Source of the DNA: Bombiscardovia apis
GTDB lineage: Bacteria > Actinomycetota > Actinomycetes > Actinomycetales > Bifidobacteriaceae
DNA length: 64,000 nt
Direction of reading: 5' to 3'
Assembly: GCF_033095945.1 (NCBI RefSeq)
Contig: NZ_AP026800.1
Coordinates: forward strand, 1,612,001 to 1,676,000
Position numbers and translations under genes: made by a program. Shown here piece after piece: positions 39,511 to 47,632 of the stretch. Each line of letters opens with the position of its first letter. The stretch's first letter is position 1. The notes beneath the pieces were generated by a model that was not told the DNA's origin, ran no database searches, and saw only the letters and a list, made by a program, of their open reading frames with translations.

Positions 39511-40502
39511 GCAGCGACAAGAGCGCAATCAGCAAAGACAACGAGTCCGAAGTGGAGCCAGTTGAGGCGCAAGCTGAGAAAGAGCGCACCGAAAGTAGCG
39601 ATGCCACCACTACCGACAAGGCAAGCCAGGGCGAGCCTAAGCCGGCAACCGACGAAGATACTGCCAATAAGGTGAGCACCGCCGAAGAAGCCGACGGGTC
39701 CGAAGAGCGCGAGGCGAAAACTGGCCCCGAGTTCAAGGTCGTTATTGAAGCTGAAAGCGCTGTGGTGGAGGGCGAGGCCGAAGCTGAGGAAGAGCGCATC
39801 ACCATTCTGGAGCCCAGCGCCGAAGAGGCCGAAGTGCTGGTACCTAGCGGTTACCCGGTTTTGGAACTGCGCCATGTGAGCCTGAAGGAGGCCGGCAAGA
39901 ACGCATCGGGCTACCTGCTCGACGATGTCAACTTTGACTTCCGCCTGCGTCGCACGCATTGCCTCCAAGCAGGCAGCTTCGAACGCTTATCGGCGCTTAT
40001 GGCTCTTATGAGCGGCTTTATGGCCCCCAGCGAGGGCAGCGTACTCTTCCGCGGCACCGACATTCGCCAGCTGGAGGCTTGGGATTACCGCGGTCACCAG
40101 TTGGGAGTATTGTTCGCCCACGATGCCCTGCGCACCGATTTAAGCGCGATCGAGAACATTACATACACGATGGATGCCTCCGGGCGTACCTTCCTCAAAG
40201 CCAAAGACGTGATTGCCCGCGAGCTACTAGAGGAGATGAACTTCCCCCAGCGCCTTGAGCAGCGCCCGGTGCGCGAGCTCAGCCGCGTGGATTATGTGCG
40301 AGCTGCCATTGCCCGCGCGGTCTGCTGTGAGTGCGACGTACTGCTGGCCCAAGAGATTATGGATGGTTTGAGTGAGGAGGAGCGCGGCACCGTCTTCGCT
40401 CTGCTGACCAAAACCGCTAAGCGCCACGACTGCGCTGTCATCGTCGCTTGCATAGAAGCCACTGGCGAAGGCCCTTACGACGAGACCTACTCCTTGGACT
40501 AA
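39507..40502 (+). CDS. ABC ATPase-like protein with degenerate catalytic motifs and acidic N-terminal extension
   Basis: 331 residues. The first 110 are an acidic, disordered-looking extension rich in E, A, S and D. From about 115 the fold follows MacB/LolD ATPases (VLELRHVSL, GSVLFRGTDIRQLE, DLSAIENITY), but the catalytic motifs are lost. The Walker A place reads QAGSFERLS (about 154-162) without GKS/T. The signature reads ELSRVDYVRAA instead of LSGGQ. The Walker B place reads CDVLLAQEIMDG without the DE pair. It should not hydrolyse ATP in the usual way. Strict coupling to the permease gene suggests a retained structural or regulatory role. Confidence 0.8.
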   Translation: MSSDKSAISKDNESEVEPVEAQAEKERTESSDATTTDKASQGEPKPATDEDTANKVSTAEEADGSEEREAKTGPEFKVVIEAESAVVEGEAEAEEERITILEPSAEEAEVLVPSGYPVLELRHVSLKEAGKNASGYLLDDVNFDFRLRRTHCLQAGSFERLSALMALMSGFMAPSEGSVLFRGTDIRQLEAWDYRGHQLGVLFAHDALRTDLSAIENITYTMDASGRTFLKAKDVIARELLEEMNFPQRLEQRPVRELSRVDYVRAAIARAVCCECDVLLAQEIMDGLSEEERGTVFALLTKTAKRHDCAVIVACIEATGEGPYDETYSLD

Positions 40503-40537
40503 TGCAAGGCAGATAGTGGACTTTATCAAGTAATTTC

Positions 40538-40588
40538 CATGGCAAGAGGGTGGGCACCAATAAATTCAGTGCCCACCCTCTTGCCATG
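40538..40588. terminator. 20-bp perfect hairpin between convergent genes
   Basis: CATGGCAAGAGGGTGGGCAC (40538-40557) pairs perfectly with 40569-40588 across an 11-base loop. It lies 35 bases after the ABC pair and 88 bases after the stop of the FMN reductase gene on the other strand, so a two-way terminator fits. Plus-strand TTT follows. Confidence 0.8.
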
Positions 40589-40676
40589 TTTACAAAGCCC
40601 ATCAGCTACGCAAGTTGCTTCACAAAGCAAGAGCTATTGCCCCTACAACTCGCAACCAGCTACAGCCAAAACGAGC

Positions 40677-41213
40677 TCAGCGATTAGCCTCTACATGCTT
40701 GGCGAAAGCCTGCGCAAAGCCACGAATGAACTCAACCGAGCCCTCGGCTAAGTTGCCCTGCTCGTCGAAGCCAGTGGCACCATTGAAGTAGACTTCGGGC
40801 TGGCCCATGACCTTCATGTCAAGGAAGAGCGCGATGTTGCGCAGGGCGGCCTGAGCCTGAGTAGCGCCCAGAGCGCCTATGGAAGCACCGACGATGGCAG
40901 CAGGCTTGCCAGCAAAGGAAGACTGACCCCAAGGACGGGAAGCCCAATCGATGGCATTCTTAATAACGCCCGAGAAGGAGCGATTGTATTCAGGAGTCAC
41001 AAACAAGACGCCGTCAGCACGCTCCACCAGCTGCTTGAGCTCACTTGCCTTGGCCGGGAAATCGCCGTCCAAATCCTGGTTGTAAAGGGGCAGGTTCATG
41101 TCGGCATACTCAAAGTTCACGCCCTCAGGAGCCAAAGACTCAATGCTCTCAGCCAGCTTGCGGTTAATGGAATCCGCGCGCAGGGATCCAACGAAAACGG
41201 CAATAGTAGTCAT
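40677..41213 (-). CDS. NADPH-dependent FMN reductase
   Basis: 178 residues, flavodoxin-like. FVGSLRADSINRKLAESI forms the FMN phosphate loop, VTPEYNRSFSGVIKNAIDWAS is the family signature near 80, and VGASIGALGATQAQ binds the flavin. It is a cytoplasmic quinone or azo-compound reductase type. The substrate is not fixed by sequence. It converges with the ABC pair across the 20-bp hairpin. Confidence 0.92.
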   Translation of the reverse strand: MTTIAVFVGSLRADSINRKLAESIESLAPEGVNFEYADMNLPLYNQDLDGDFPAKASELKQLVERADGVLFVTPEYNRSFSGVIKNAIDWASRPWGQSSFAGKPAAIVGASIGALGATQAQAALRNIALFLDMKVMGQPEVYFNGATGFDEQGNLAEGSVEFIRGFAQAFAKHVEANR

Positions 41214-41441
41214 AGGTGTTCTCCTCTAATGAGTTGAGGCTGCGCAGGGCAGCTTTTCGGGTACCTGCCCCAGGGAGGGCGGCAGAGCGCACTTCGCGAG
41301 AGGTAGTATATTTACTCTATCTACACTGACAGCTACGACGCGCTTCATTGCGCCTACAGAACAATCCTCAGCACACTTGCACAACCAGGTAAAGCCTTAT
41401 CTGTACAGTGTTTCTGGGTCTTGGCTAGCAAAAGGTGAAGT

Positions 41442-42503
41442 ATGTCACGGAATTATTTGGCAACTCATGTCACAAGCGCCGAAAGTGCGACGGGGGCAGC
41501 CCGAGTTTGCCAAGTGGTCTCCCACGAACGATGGATAAGCTCCACTATTATTCACGAGCTCAACGCTCCTGCAAGCGCCCAGATTCAAGGCCCAACCTGG
41601 CTCATTCGCTCTGCTGACGGCCTGGCACCGGAGCCTGATTTAGAGGCTGCCGACGCTCTCTGGATAGCGCCCGGCTTGCTCATAGCCCACAATGCTTGGC
41701 TGCGCGCCCTAGGCCGAGAGCCTTTACACCTGCCGGCCCCCTCACCTCGCTGGCTGGCCAACCTGGCGGCGATAGCTCCTGAGCTGACCGGGCGGGCCGT
41801 GGTGACTGCTCAAGCCCACGAAATACGCTCTTGGGAGCACTTCCCCGCTGAGCTAGGAACCCAGTCCTCTCCATGGTCGCAGCTGGCCCGGGGCCGCGTG
41901 AGCACCTTCCGGGCTGCCCGCCGCTCGCTTGGGGCCTTGCAAGCCGATTTGGCTGCCGCTCCTGCCGATTCGCTCATACAAATCAGCGGGCAGGTAGACA
42001 AGATCAGCGAAGAATGGCGGGTGATTGTGAGCAGCAGCGAGCCGGTGGCAGCTTCGGGCTACTGCATCCACTCCCCCGCTGGCAGCCAGCAGATTCTCTC
42101 GGTTTTTGACGGTGCCCACTTCGACCCCGCCCACCGCGAGCGCGCCTTAGACGCAGCCCGGCAGGCAGCGCGAATCACCGGCTTAGACTCCGCCAGCATT
42201 GACTTAGCTTTTACCAGCACTGGCACCGATAGCGATTCAGGCTTTAGCGCCGACTCCAGCTCAGCAGGGAGCAGCACCGGCGGCCCTATTGTCCTCGAAG
42301 TCAACCCGCTCTGGTGCGCCGCGCCTTACGAATACGGCCCGGAAGGCATGGCCCGCTTCCTCGAAGCTATCCGCAAGAGCGAGGCCTGCGCGCGCGAGCA
42401 GCCAGAAGCCCTTTCACGGGCCGAAGGCATCTTCCATCCCGACCCTTGGATGGAGAGCGAATTCTCCCGCCGCTATGCCGCTTTCGCCAGCCCCAGCAGT
42501 TGA
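41442..42503 (+). CDS. ATP-grasp-like protein (R2K clade)
   Basis: 353 residues. The second half carries ATP-grasp-like motifs: EWRVIVSSSEPVAASGYC near 200, then ASIDLAF and PIVLEVNPLWCAAPYEYG near 285, with the N-P-x-W metal-binding pattern. The N-terminus is unrecognised. R2K-clade ATP-grasp enzymes ligate an acid to an amine using ATP, often to modify peptides or proteins. The substrate here is unknown. AAAGGTGAAG precedes the ATG. It is convergent with the HD gene, 44 bases away. Confidence 0.55.
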   Translation: MSRNYLATHVTSAESATGAARVCQVVSHERWISSTIIHELNAPASAQIQGPTWLIRSADGLAPEPDLEAADALWIAPGLLIAHNAWLRALGREPLHLPAPSPRWLANLAAIAPELTGRAVVTAQAHEIRSWEHFPAELGTQSSPWSQLARGRVSTFRAARRSLGALQADLAAAPADSLIQISGQVDKISEEWRVIVSSSEPVAASGYCIHSPAGSQQILSVFDGAHFDPAHRERALDAARQAARITGLDSASIDLAFTSTGTDSDSGFSADSSSAGSSTGGPIVLEVNPLWCAAPYEYGPEGMARFLEAIRKSEACAREQPEALSRAEGIFHPDPWMESEFSRRYAAFASPSS

Positions 42504-42547
42504 GGAAACGCTAAGAAACTCCGAAAAACCGGTTATCTAAGCCGCTC

Positions 42548-43231
42548 TTAAACTATCTCCATGCCGTATTCCCGAGCCAGCGGCTCCAAGTCTGGAACGC
42601 CATACTTGGCCACCAGCATCTTCCACCGGCGCAAGTTCTCCTCGCCAAACTTGGCCGCGCGCTTGGCGGCAGTAGGCTCGGAGACGAAGATGGGCGGCTG
42701 ATGCTTGGAATGATAGTTGTCTGCATACATCACCAGCTCTTGCTCTAAGCTGCGCGGCAGATAATCGTCGACCGGCAGGTCCAAGCGCTCGGCTACTACT
42801 TGCTCCCGCGTGAGCCCTACTCCCGTATGGTTGCGCGCGAATTCTGCGACTGATTCATCTACGCCCTCGGCCTTGAGCAGCTCATAGCCGGCGAGGCCGT
42901 GCTGAATGTAGCGGTCGTCAAAAGCCAACGGCCGCCCCTCAGCGCCGTCAGAAGCCAAGATTTTGTAAGTGCCAATGTCGTGCAAGAGCCCACCTAAGTA
43001 GACCAAGTCTGCGTCGAGCTCGCGCTGGGGCACAGCCGCATTCATAGAAGCACTGGAAGCCCCCGCCGCCCGCGCCGCCGCATAGCGAGCGTTAGCCTGC
43101 TCGGCCAGTCCCTTACCAATCGTTGCAATAATCACGCAATGCGTATGTATCAGCTCATAAGCCGTCTGCGAGGGCGCATACTTCCGGTGCAACTCCTGCG
43201 CCATCTCAATAGAAGGAATCATACCCACCAT
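42548..43231 (-). CDS. HD-domain phosphohydrolase
   Basis: 227 residues with an early HTHC (residue about 30), the HD pair in GGLLHDIGTYKIL near 80, RNHTGVGLT near 136 and a late Asp in YADNYHSK near 170. The HD fold binds metal and cleaves phosphate esters of nucleotides. The substrate is unknown. The start is unclear among ATGs at 43231, 43222 and 43204. GGTGGG precedes the second. A 21-bp-periodic CCTAGG array begins less than 75 bases upstream, in its promoter area. Confidence 0.8.
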   Translation of the reverse strand: MVGMIPSIEMAQELHRKYAPSQTAYELIHTHCVIIATIGKGLAEQANARYAAARAAGASSASMNAAVPQRELDADLVYLGGLLHDIGTYKILASDGAEGRPLAFDDRYIQHGLAGYELLKAEGVDESVAEFARNHTGVGLTREQVVAERLDLPVDDYLPRSLEQELVMYADNYHSKHQPPIFVSEPTAAKRAAKFGEENLRRWKMLVAKYGVPDLEPLAREYGMEIV

Positions 43232-43303
43232 TCTAGTTTCCGCTCCGCCCCAACCCCAACCCCGAACCTAAACACGAACCTAGGAACCTTTCCCCAAAAA
43301 CTT

Positions 43304-43481
43304 CCTAGGTACTTCCTAGGTTTCCTAAGTAACTTCCTAGGTACAGCCCAAAAGTCCCTAAGTAAAAGCCAAAACTTCCTAGGTTCGGGGGAAAGTTCGT
43401 AGGTTAAGGCCAAAACTTCCTAGGTTCCACAGCTATCTTCCTAGGTTTCCTAGGTTACTTCCTAGGTTCTAGGGTTGGGTT
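43304..43481. repeat. Degenerate 21-bp tandem repeat with CCTAGG palindromes
   Basis: Units start at 43315, 43336, 43357 (CCTAAG), 43378, 43398 (CGTAGG), 43419, 43440 and 43461, that is every 21 bases with one gap of 20. Most units open CCTAGGT and end ACTT, while their middles differ. Further CCTAGG copies lie at 43279, 43304 and 43449. All but 43279 keep nearly the same helical phase (two turns of DNA). There are nine perfect CCTAGG in 188 bases. The array sits upstream of the HD gene and near a toxin-antitoxin pair. It looks like a set of protein-binding sites. A minus-strand frame through it (43219-43413) is a by-product of the 21-base period. Confidence 0.8.
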
Positions 43482-43865
43482 GGTTGGTAGGGGTTCTGGA
43501 CTTGAAACGGTCGCCACATAGATACACTTCAAAGAACAACCCAAAACAAACCCAGCCTTGAACGCCGCCAGCAGACTGCCGCCCCTAACCTTACACAAAA
43601 ACTTAATCAGCAATGTCATCAGCAGCTAGGGCAGCGCAATATGGTCGGAAGGCATTTGTGGGTCTGTTAGCCCAAGAAAAAGAAGGCCCCCTTCAGTGTG
43701 CTCCAAACTCCGAAGCCGAAGGGGGGACAATCACTTCTTATACTACCAGATTTTACGAACCTACTACCCCTCCCCGAGTTCAAGTTATAAGTGCAACACG
43801 GGACCAAGAGCCCACAGTATTAAAGATTTCAGCCATAGTAAGCACTCGCCCCGAGACCTCTAACT
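43482..43865. other. Gene-free stretch between the CCTAGG array and the toxin remnant
   Basis: No supported gene. A 92-codon plus-strand frame starts at 43613 without a ribosome site. A CCCCCTTC/GAAGGGGG pair (about 43688-43727) could form a long-loop hairpin. Confidence 0.4.
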
Positions 43866-43887
43866 CTATAAAACGAACGAAACTAAG

Positions 43888-44210
43888 CTAGAGATTAGCA
43901 GGCCAGTCGCGGGCGAAGCGGCCGGATGCCAGCTCGGCGTGGGTACAAATACGGCGCATGGTGAGGGCACGCTTGGGGCGAGCGGGGCTGTACAGCACAA
44001 GACATCGTCGCGCACATGAAACTCCATACACCCGTTGTATACGCCGCCAGCATTGACTAGAACGTGCGGTCCGTATGATTGAGGAACTGCGCCAGTCTCC
44101 TGTATCTCATTGACGACCAGCTCCCTGATCTCGTCCGCACAACCGGGAAGGCTTCTGCTTAAACGTCTGTAATCGGACAGGTATTCGCCTGAAAAACCGA
44201 TTTCAAACAC
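43888..44210 (-). pseudogene. RelE/YafQ-type toxin, frameshifted
   Basis: The start MFEIGFSGEYLSDYRRLSRS and the core HVRDDVL match the YafQ branch of RelE toxins, ribosome-dependent mRNA cleavers. After GTCTTG near 43997-44002 the annotated phase loses similarity. One base out of phase the sequence continues LYSPARPKRALTMRRICTH and AELASGRF, ending at TAG 43888-43890, the expected toxin C-terminus with its terminal His. Adding one G (GTC TTG GTG CTG TAC) restores a toxin of about 107 residues. As written the frame runs to 43866 with an unrelated tail, so the toxin is inactive or the base is missing by error. It overlaps the antitoxin by 8 bases. Confidence 0.75.
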
Positions 44211-44658
44211 GGGCCTGTTCCTCTTCGAGAATACTGGTCAGGAAAGCGTTGGTCTCTCGCGGACTGCGGGCCACAACGAGCGCTGAATCCAACTCTTTGT
44301 CCGCCAAAATATGAACGTAATCGCTCACTAAATCGGTGGCAGTTTTGCCCAGTTTGCTAGCATACGCTTGTGCACTTCGGGCATCAGCTGCGTCTATAGT
44401 CAGAGCATACGGCGTTTGCTGCCTCGGATTGCTGCCAACGCTCGCGCGCTCGTCGGAGGATTCCGCAAGCGCATTGTTGCCCTCACGATTGCGCACCAGC
44501 TCTTCGGGTTCACGCTCGCCCGCAACCAGATTGTGCAGGTAAGAACTCAGCAGGGAAGGCACGGATAAGCCCGAGCGCTTGGCAATGTCAGCCGTATTCG
44601 CCAGCTCATCCGCATCTAGCAAAAGATTCAAAGTTACAGTTTCGCTCTTACGATTCAT
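44203..44658 (-). CDS. RelB/DinJ-like antitoxin with two similar halves
   Basis: 151 residues from ATG 44658, preceded by AAGGGG. The longer open frame has no support. Two stretches resemble RelB/DinJ ribbon-helix-helix starts: ETVTLNLLLDADELANTADI with AKRSGLSVPSLLSSYLHNLV, and PYALTIDAADARSAQAYASK with LGKTATDLVSDYVHILAD. They are joined by a polar linker. This tandem form is unusual. The C-terminal part would wrap the toxin encoded just downstream. Such antitoxins also repress their own promoter. Confidence 0.65.
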   Translation of the reverse strand: MNRKSETVTLNLLLDADELANTADIAKRSGLSVPSLLSSYLHNLVAGEREPEELVRNREGNNALAESSDERASVGSNPRQQTPYALTIDAADARSAQAYASKLGKTATDLVSDYVHILADKELDSALVVARSPRETNAFLTSILEEEQARV

Positions 44659-44984
44659 GCTTACCCCTTTCACTCGTATCTTCAGTCTAGACGACGGCGA
44701 GGTTTTGGGATGCACCCCAGCTGAAGACAGCGTATTCGAAATGACCATTAGCTTCCACTTTCTACTTCGACTCCGCAAACCCAAGAGCTCGCTTATTGAT
44801 GACTCCACGCTAGGGGGTGGGAGCGTGGGAGTTCAAGCTGAGCGGGCAATGTGGTCGAATGTGGGGGAAGGGCGGTGTGGAGGGGCTTGGAGGTGAGTCA
44901 AGTTGGTGGGCTTGGGATATGCCATAGGCTTTATTGGGGTGCGGGATTAGAATTGGGAAGAGATGCCGTTGCGAGGAGCAAAAC

Positions 44985-46556
44985 ATGGAAAGTCCACATA
45001 CATCGCTTGATGGAGATGCCGCCAAGGAGCCTGAGCACTGGGTCAATCCCCTGCTCGATCCGCGCGACTTGCGTATGCCGCGCATTGCCGGCCCGAGTTC
45101 GCTGGTCATATTTGGCGTGACTGGCGACTTAGCCAAGAAGAAGCTGCTGCCGGCCGTCTACGACTTAGCCAACCGAGGCCTGCTTCCAGCCAGCTTTGGG
45201 CTCATTGGTTTTGGCCGCCGCGACTGGTCTGCCGACGAGTTCGCCGCCTTCGCCGAGGAGAACGTGCGCGCCCACTCCCGCACCCCCTTCAACGATGCCA
45301 CATGGAAGCAACTCAAAGAGGGCATGCGCTTCGTAAAAGGCACCTTCGACGACGCTGAAGCCTTCCGCAAGCTCTCGAAAACCGTCTCGGAACTCGACCG
45401 CGACCGGGGCACCCGCGGCAATCATGCCTTCTACATGTCAATCCCACCCAAGGCCTTCCCCGTAGTGGCCGAACAGCTGGCCGCCTCCGGCCTGTCTAAG
45501 TCAGCACCCGGGGCTTGGAAGCGCGTCATTATCGAGAAACCCTTCGGCCACGATTTAGAGTCAGCCAAGGAGCTAGACCGCGTCGTAGGCCAAGTGTTTG
45601 AGCCTGATTCCGTCTTCCGCATCGACCACTACTTGGGCAAAGAGACCGTGCAAAACATGCTGGCCCTGCGCTTTGCCAATACCATGTTTGAGCCGGTTTG
45701 GAACGCCAATTACGTATCCCACGTGCAAATTACCATGGCCGAAGATATGGGCATCGGCGGCCGCGCGGGCTACTACGACGGCATCGGCGCTGCCCGGGAT
45801 GTGATTCAAAACCACTTAATCCAGCTCATGGCACTCACTGCTATGGAAGAGCCTGTCTCCTTTGACGCGCGCGACCTGCGGGCCGAAAAAACGAAGGTGC
45901 TCTCGGCCGTGCGCCTGCCTCAAGACTTGGGCCTGCACACAGCTCGTGGCCAGTATGCAGCAGGCTGGCAGGGCTCACAACCGGTCGTGGGCTACTTGGA
46001 CGAAAAGGGCATCGACCCCAAGTCCACCACCGAAACGTACGCCGCAATCCGCCTCGATGTAGACACCCGCCGCTGGGCAGGAGTTCCCTTCTACCTGCGC
46101 ACCGGCAAACGCCTGGGCAAGCGCACCAGCGAAATCGCCGTGGTCTTCAAGCGCGCCCCCCACCTGCCCTTCGACGCAACCGCCACCCGCGAGCTGGGTG
46201 CCAACGCAGTAGTGATTCGCGTGCAGCCAGACGAAGGCGTTACCCTGCGCTTCGGCGCTAAAACGCCCGGTTCAGCTATGGAAGTGCGCGATGTGAACAT
46301 GGACTTCTCCTACGGGCGCTCCTTCACCGAAGCCTCGCCGGAAGCCTACGAACGCTTGATTCTCGACGTGCTCCTAGGCGATCCGCCCCTCTTCCCCACC
46401 ACTGAGGAAGTCGAGCTGTCTTGGAAGATTCTAGACCCGATTGAAGAGTACTGGTCCACGCTGGGCCAGCCTGAGCCCTACCGCGCAGGCACTTGGGGGC
46501 CGGAGCAGGCCGACCGCATGCTAGCAGCCGACGGACACCATTGGAGGATGCCATGA
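44985..46556 (+). CDS. zwf: Glucose-6-phosphate 1-dehydrogenase
   Basis: 523 residues from ATG 44985, chosen because GAGGAG lies 6 bases before it. Motifs in order: NADP site IFGVTGDLAKKKLLPAVYDL near 40, EKPFGHD near 185 and active-site RIDHYLGKE near 212. It oxidises glucose 6-phosphate to 6-phosphogluconolactone, giving NADPH. First gene of a zwf-opcA-pgl-gntK set, overlapping opcA by 4 bases. Bifidobacteria run most carbon through the fructose-6-phosphate phosphoketolase shunt, so this branch mainly supplies NADPH and pentose. Confidence 0.97.
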   Translation: MESPHTSLDGDAAKEPEHWVNPLLDPRDLRMPRIAGPSSLVIFGVTGDLAKKKLLPAVYDLANRGLLPASFGLIGFGRRDWSADEFAAFAEENVRAHSRTPFNDATWKQLKEGMRFVKGTFDDAEAFRKLSKTVSELDRDRGTRGNHAFYMSIPPKAFPVVAEQLAASGLSKSAPGAWKRVIIEKPFGHDLESAKELDRVVGQVFEPDSVFRIDHYLGKETVQNMLALRFANTMFEPVWNANYVSHVQITMAEDMGIGGRAGYYDGIGAARDVIQNHLIQLMALTAMEEPVSFDARDLRAEKTKVLSAVRLPQDLGLHTARGQYAAGWQGSQPVVGYLDEKGIDPKSTTETYAAIRLDVDTRRWAGVPFYLRTGKRLGKRTSEIAVVFKRAPHLPFDATATRELGANAVVIRVQPDEGVTLRFGAKTPGSAMEVRDVNMDFSYGRSFTEASPEAYERLILDVLLGDPPLFPTTEEVELSWKILDPIEEYWSTLGQPEPYRAGTWGPEQADRMLAADGHHWRMP

Positions 46557-47563
46557 TTGTTGGAATGAGAAACACCACTACGGCTGCTATCTCCCGCGAG
46601 ATAGACGAGATGCACGTGGAGCGCGGCGAAGCTGCAATGGACCGCGTACTCACGCTCATTATCTCCACGCGGCGCTCCGACTTGGAAGAAGCCTTAGAGA
46701 CTGTTAATGCTGCCAGCCGTGAGCACCCCTGCCGCGTTATCGCTATCGTGACCGACGCGCAGCCAGACAACGGCGAAAACCAAGGCAAAGACTCGCAAGA
46801 GCCAAACTTGGGAGCCAGCCCGGAGCAATACAAGAATTCCTCAGCCGGTGAAGAAGGCGAGCACACGCTCGACGCGCAGATTCGCTTCGGCGCAGATGCA
46901 GGCGCAGGCGAAGTCATCGTGTTAGCCCCCGTTGACGGCTTGCTTAAGCATCTCGATACGCTGGTAATTCCGCTCTTAGTGCCAGACGTGCCGGTCGTAA
47001 CATGGTGGCCCAGCCAGGCCCCGGAAGATCCTGCCGCCGATCCGCTCGGCTCAAAGTCGTCGAGCCGCATTACCGACGCCCAGTACGCGCAGGACTCACA
47101 AGCCACCTTCGCAGCCCTGCGCGAGCACTGCCAGCCGGCAGACATTGACCTCTCTTGGACTAGGCTCACCATTTGGCGGGCTATGCTGGCTTCGATTATC
47201 AACCAGCCGCCCCACCTGCCCGTCAAATCGGTCACGGTCAGCGGGCAGAGCAACTACTTACCCTTGGAATTGCTGGCTTCTTGGCTGGCTTTGAAGCTGC
47301 AAGTGCCGGTAAGCATCAAGCGTGACCCGCACGCTCAGGCCATCACCGGCGTGTATTTTGAGCGCGAAGACGGCACCTTAAGCATGGAGCGGCCGGAGGG
47401 CGACCATGCCATCATCCGCCAGCCAGACCAGAGCGACCAGACCGTCTCCCTCCCCCTGCGTTCAGCGGTCGACTGCTTAAGTGAGCAGCTGGGGCGTTTA
47501 GACCCCGACGAGGTCTATGCTGAGGTAATAAGCAAGGGCTGGGATATGGTTTCCCACAAGTAA
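46553..47563 (+). CDS. opcA: Glucose-6-phosphate dehydrogenase assembly protein OpcA
   Basis: 336 residues from ATG 46553 with GGAGG upstream, overlapping the zwf stop. The start MIVGMRNTTTAAISREIDEM and PVVTWWPSQAPEDPAADPLG match actinobacterial OpcA. It helps assemble and activate the dehydrogenase and has no known catalysis of its own. Residues about 80-110 are an acidic, variable insert. Confidence 0.93.
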   Translation: MIVGMRNTTTAAISREIDEMHVERGEAAMDRVLTLIISTRRSDLEEALETVNAASREHPCRVIAIVTDAQPDNGENQGKDSQEPNLGASPEQYKNSSAGEEGEHTLDAQIRFGADAGAGEVIVLAPVDGLLKHLDTLVIPLLVPDVPVVTWWPSQAPEDPAADPLGSKSSSRITDAQYAQDSQATFAALREHCQPADIDLSWTRLTIWRAMLASIINQPPHLPVKSVTVSGQSNYLPLELLASWLALKLQVPVSIKRDPHAQAITGVYFEREDGTLSMERPEGDHAIIRQPDQSDQTVSLPLRSAVDCLSEQLGRLDPDEVYAEVISKGWDMVSHK

Positions 47564-47632
47564 GCCCCACATACAAGGCAGTACAGCCGCTGGATTGGTA
47601 GAACCCCAGCGGCAGCAATACAAGGAGTAGCA

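Noticed and set aside
43219-43413. 64-codon minus-strand frame across the CCTAGG array
   Set aside because: The 21-base period equals seven codons, so an open frame with repeated PRK arises by itself. There is no ribosome site.
43304-43481. Calling the 21-bp array a plasmid replication origin
   Set aside because: The spacing is iteron-like, but no replication initiator gene, DnaA boxes or A/T-rich melting region could be shown beside it.
43613-43891. 92-codon plus-strand frame after the array
   Set aside because: No ribosome site, no recognisable motif, and it overlaps the end of the toxin remnant.
46324-47253. 309-codon minus-strand frame opposite zwf/opcA
   Set aside because: Shadow of two well-supported genes on the plus strand.
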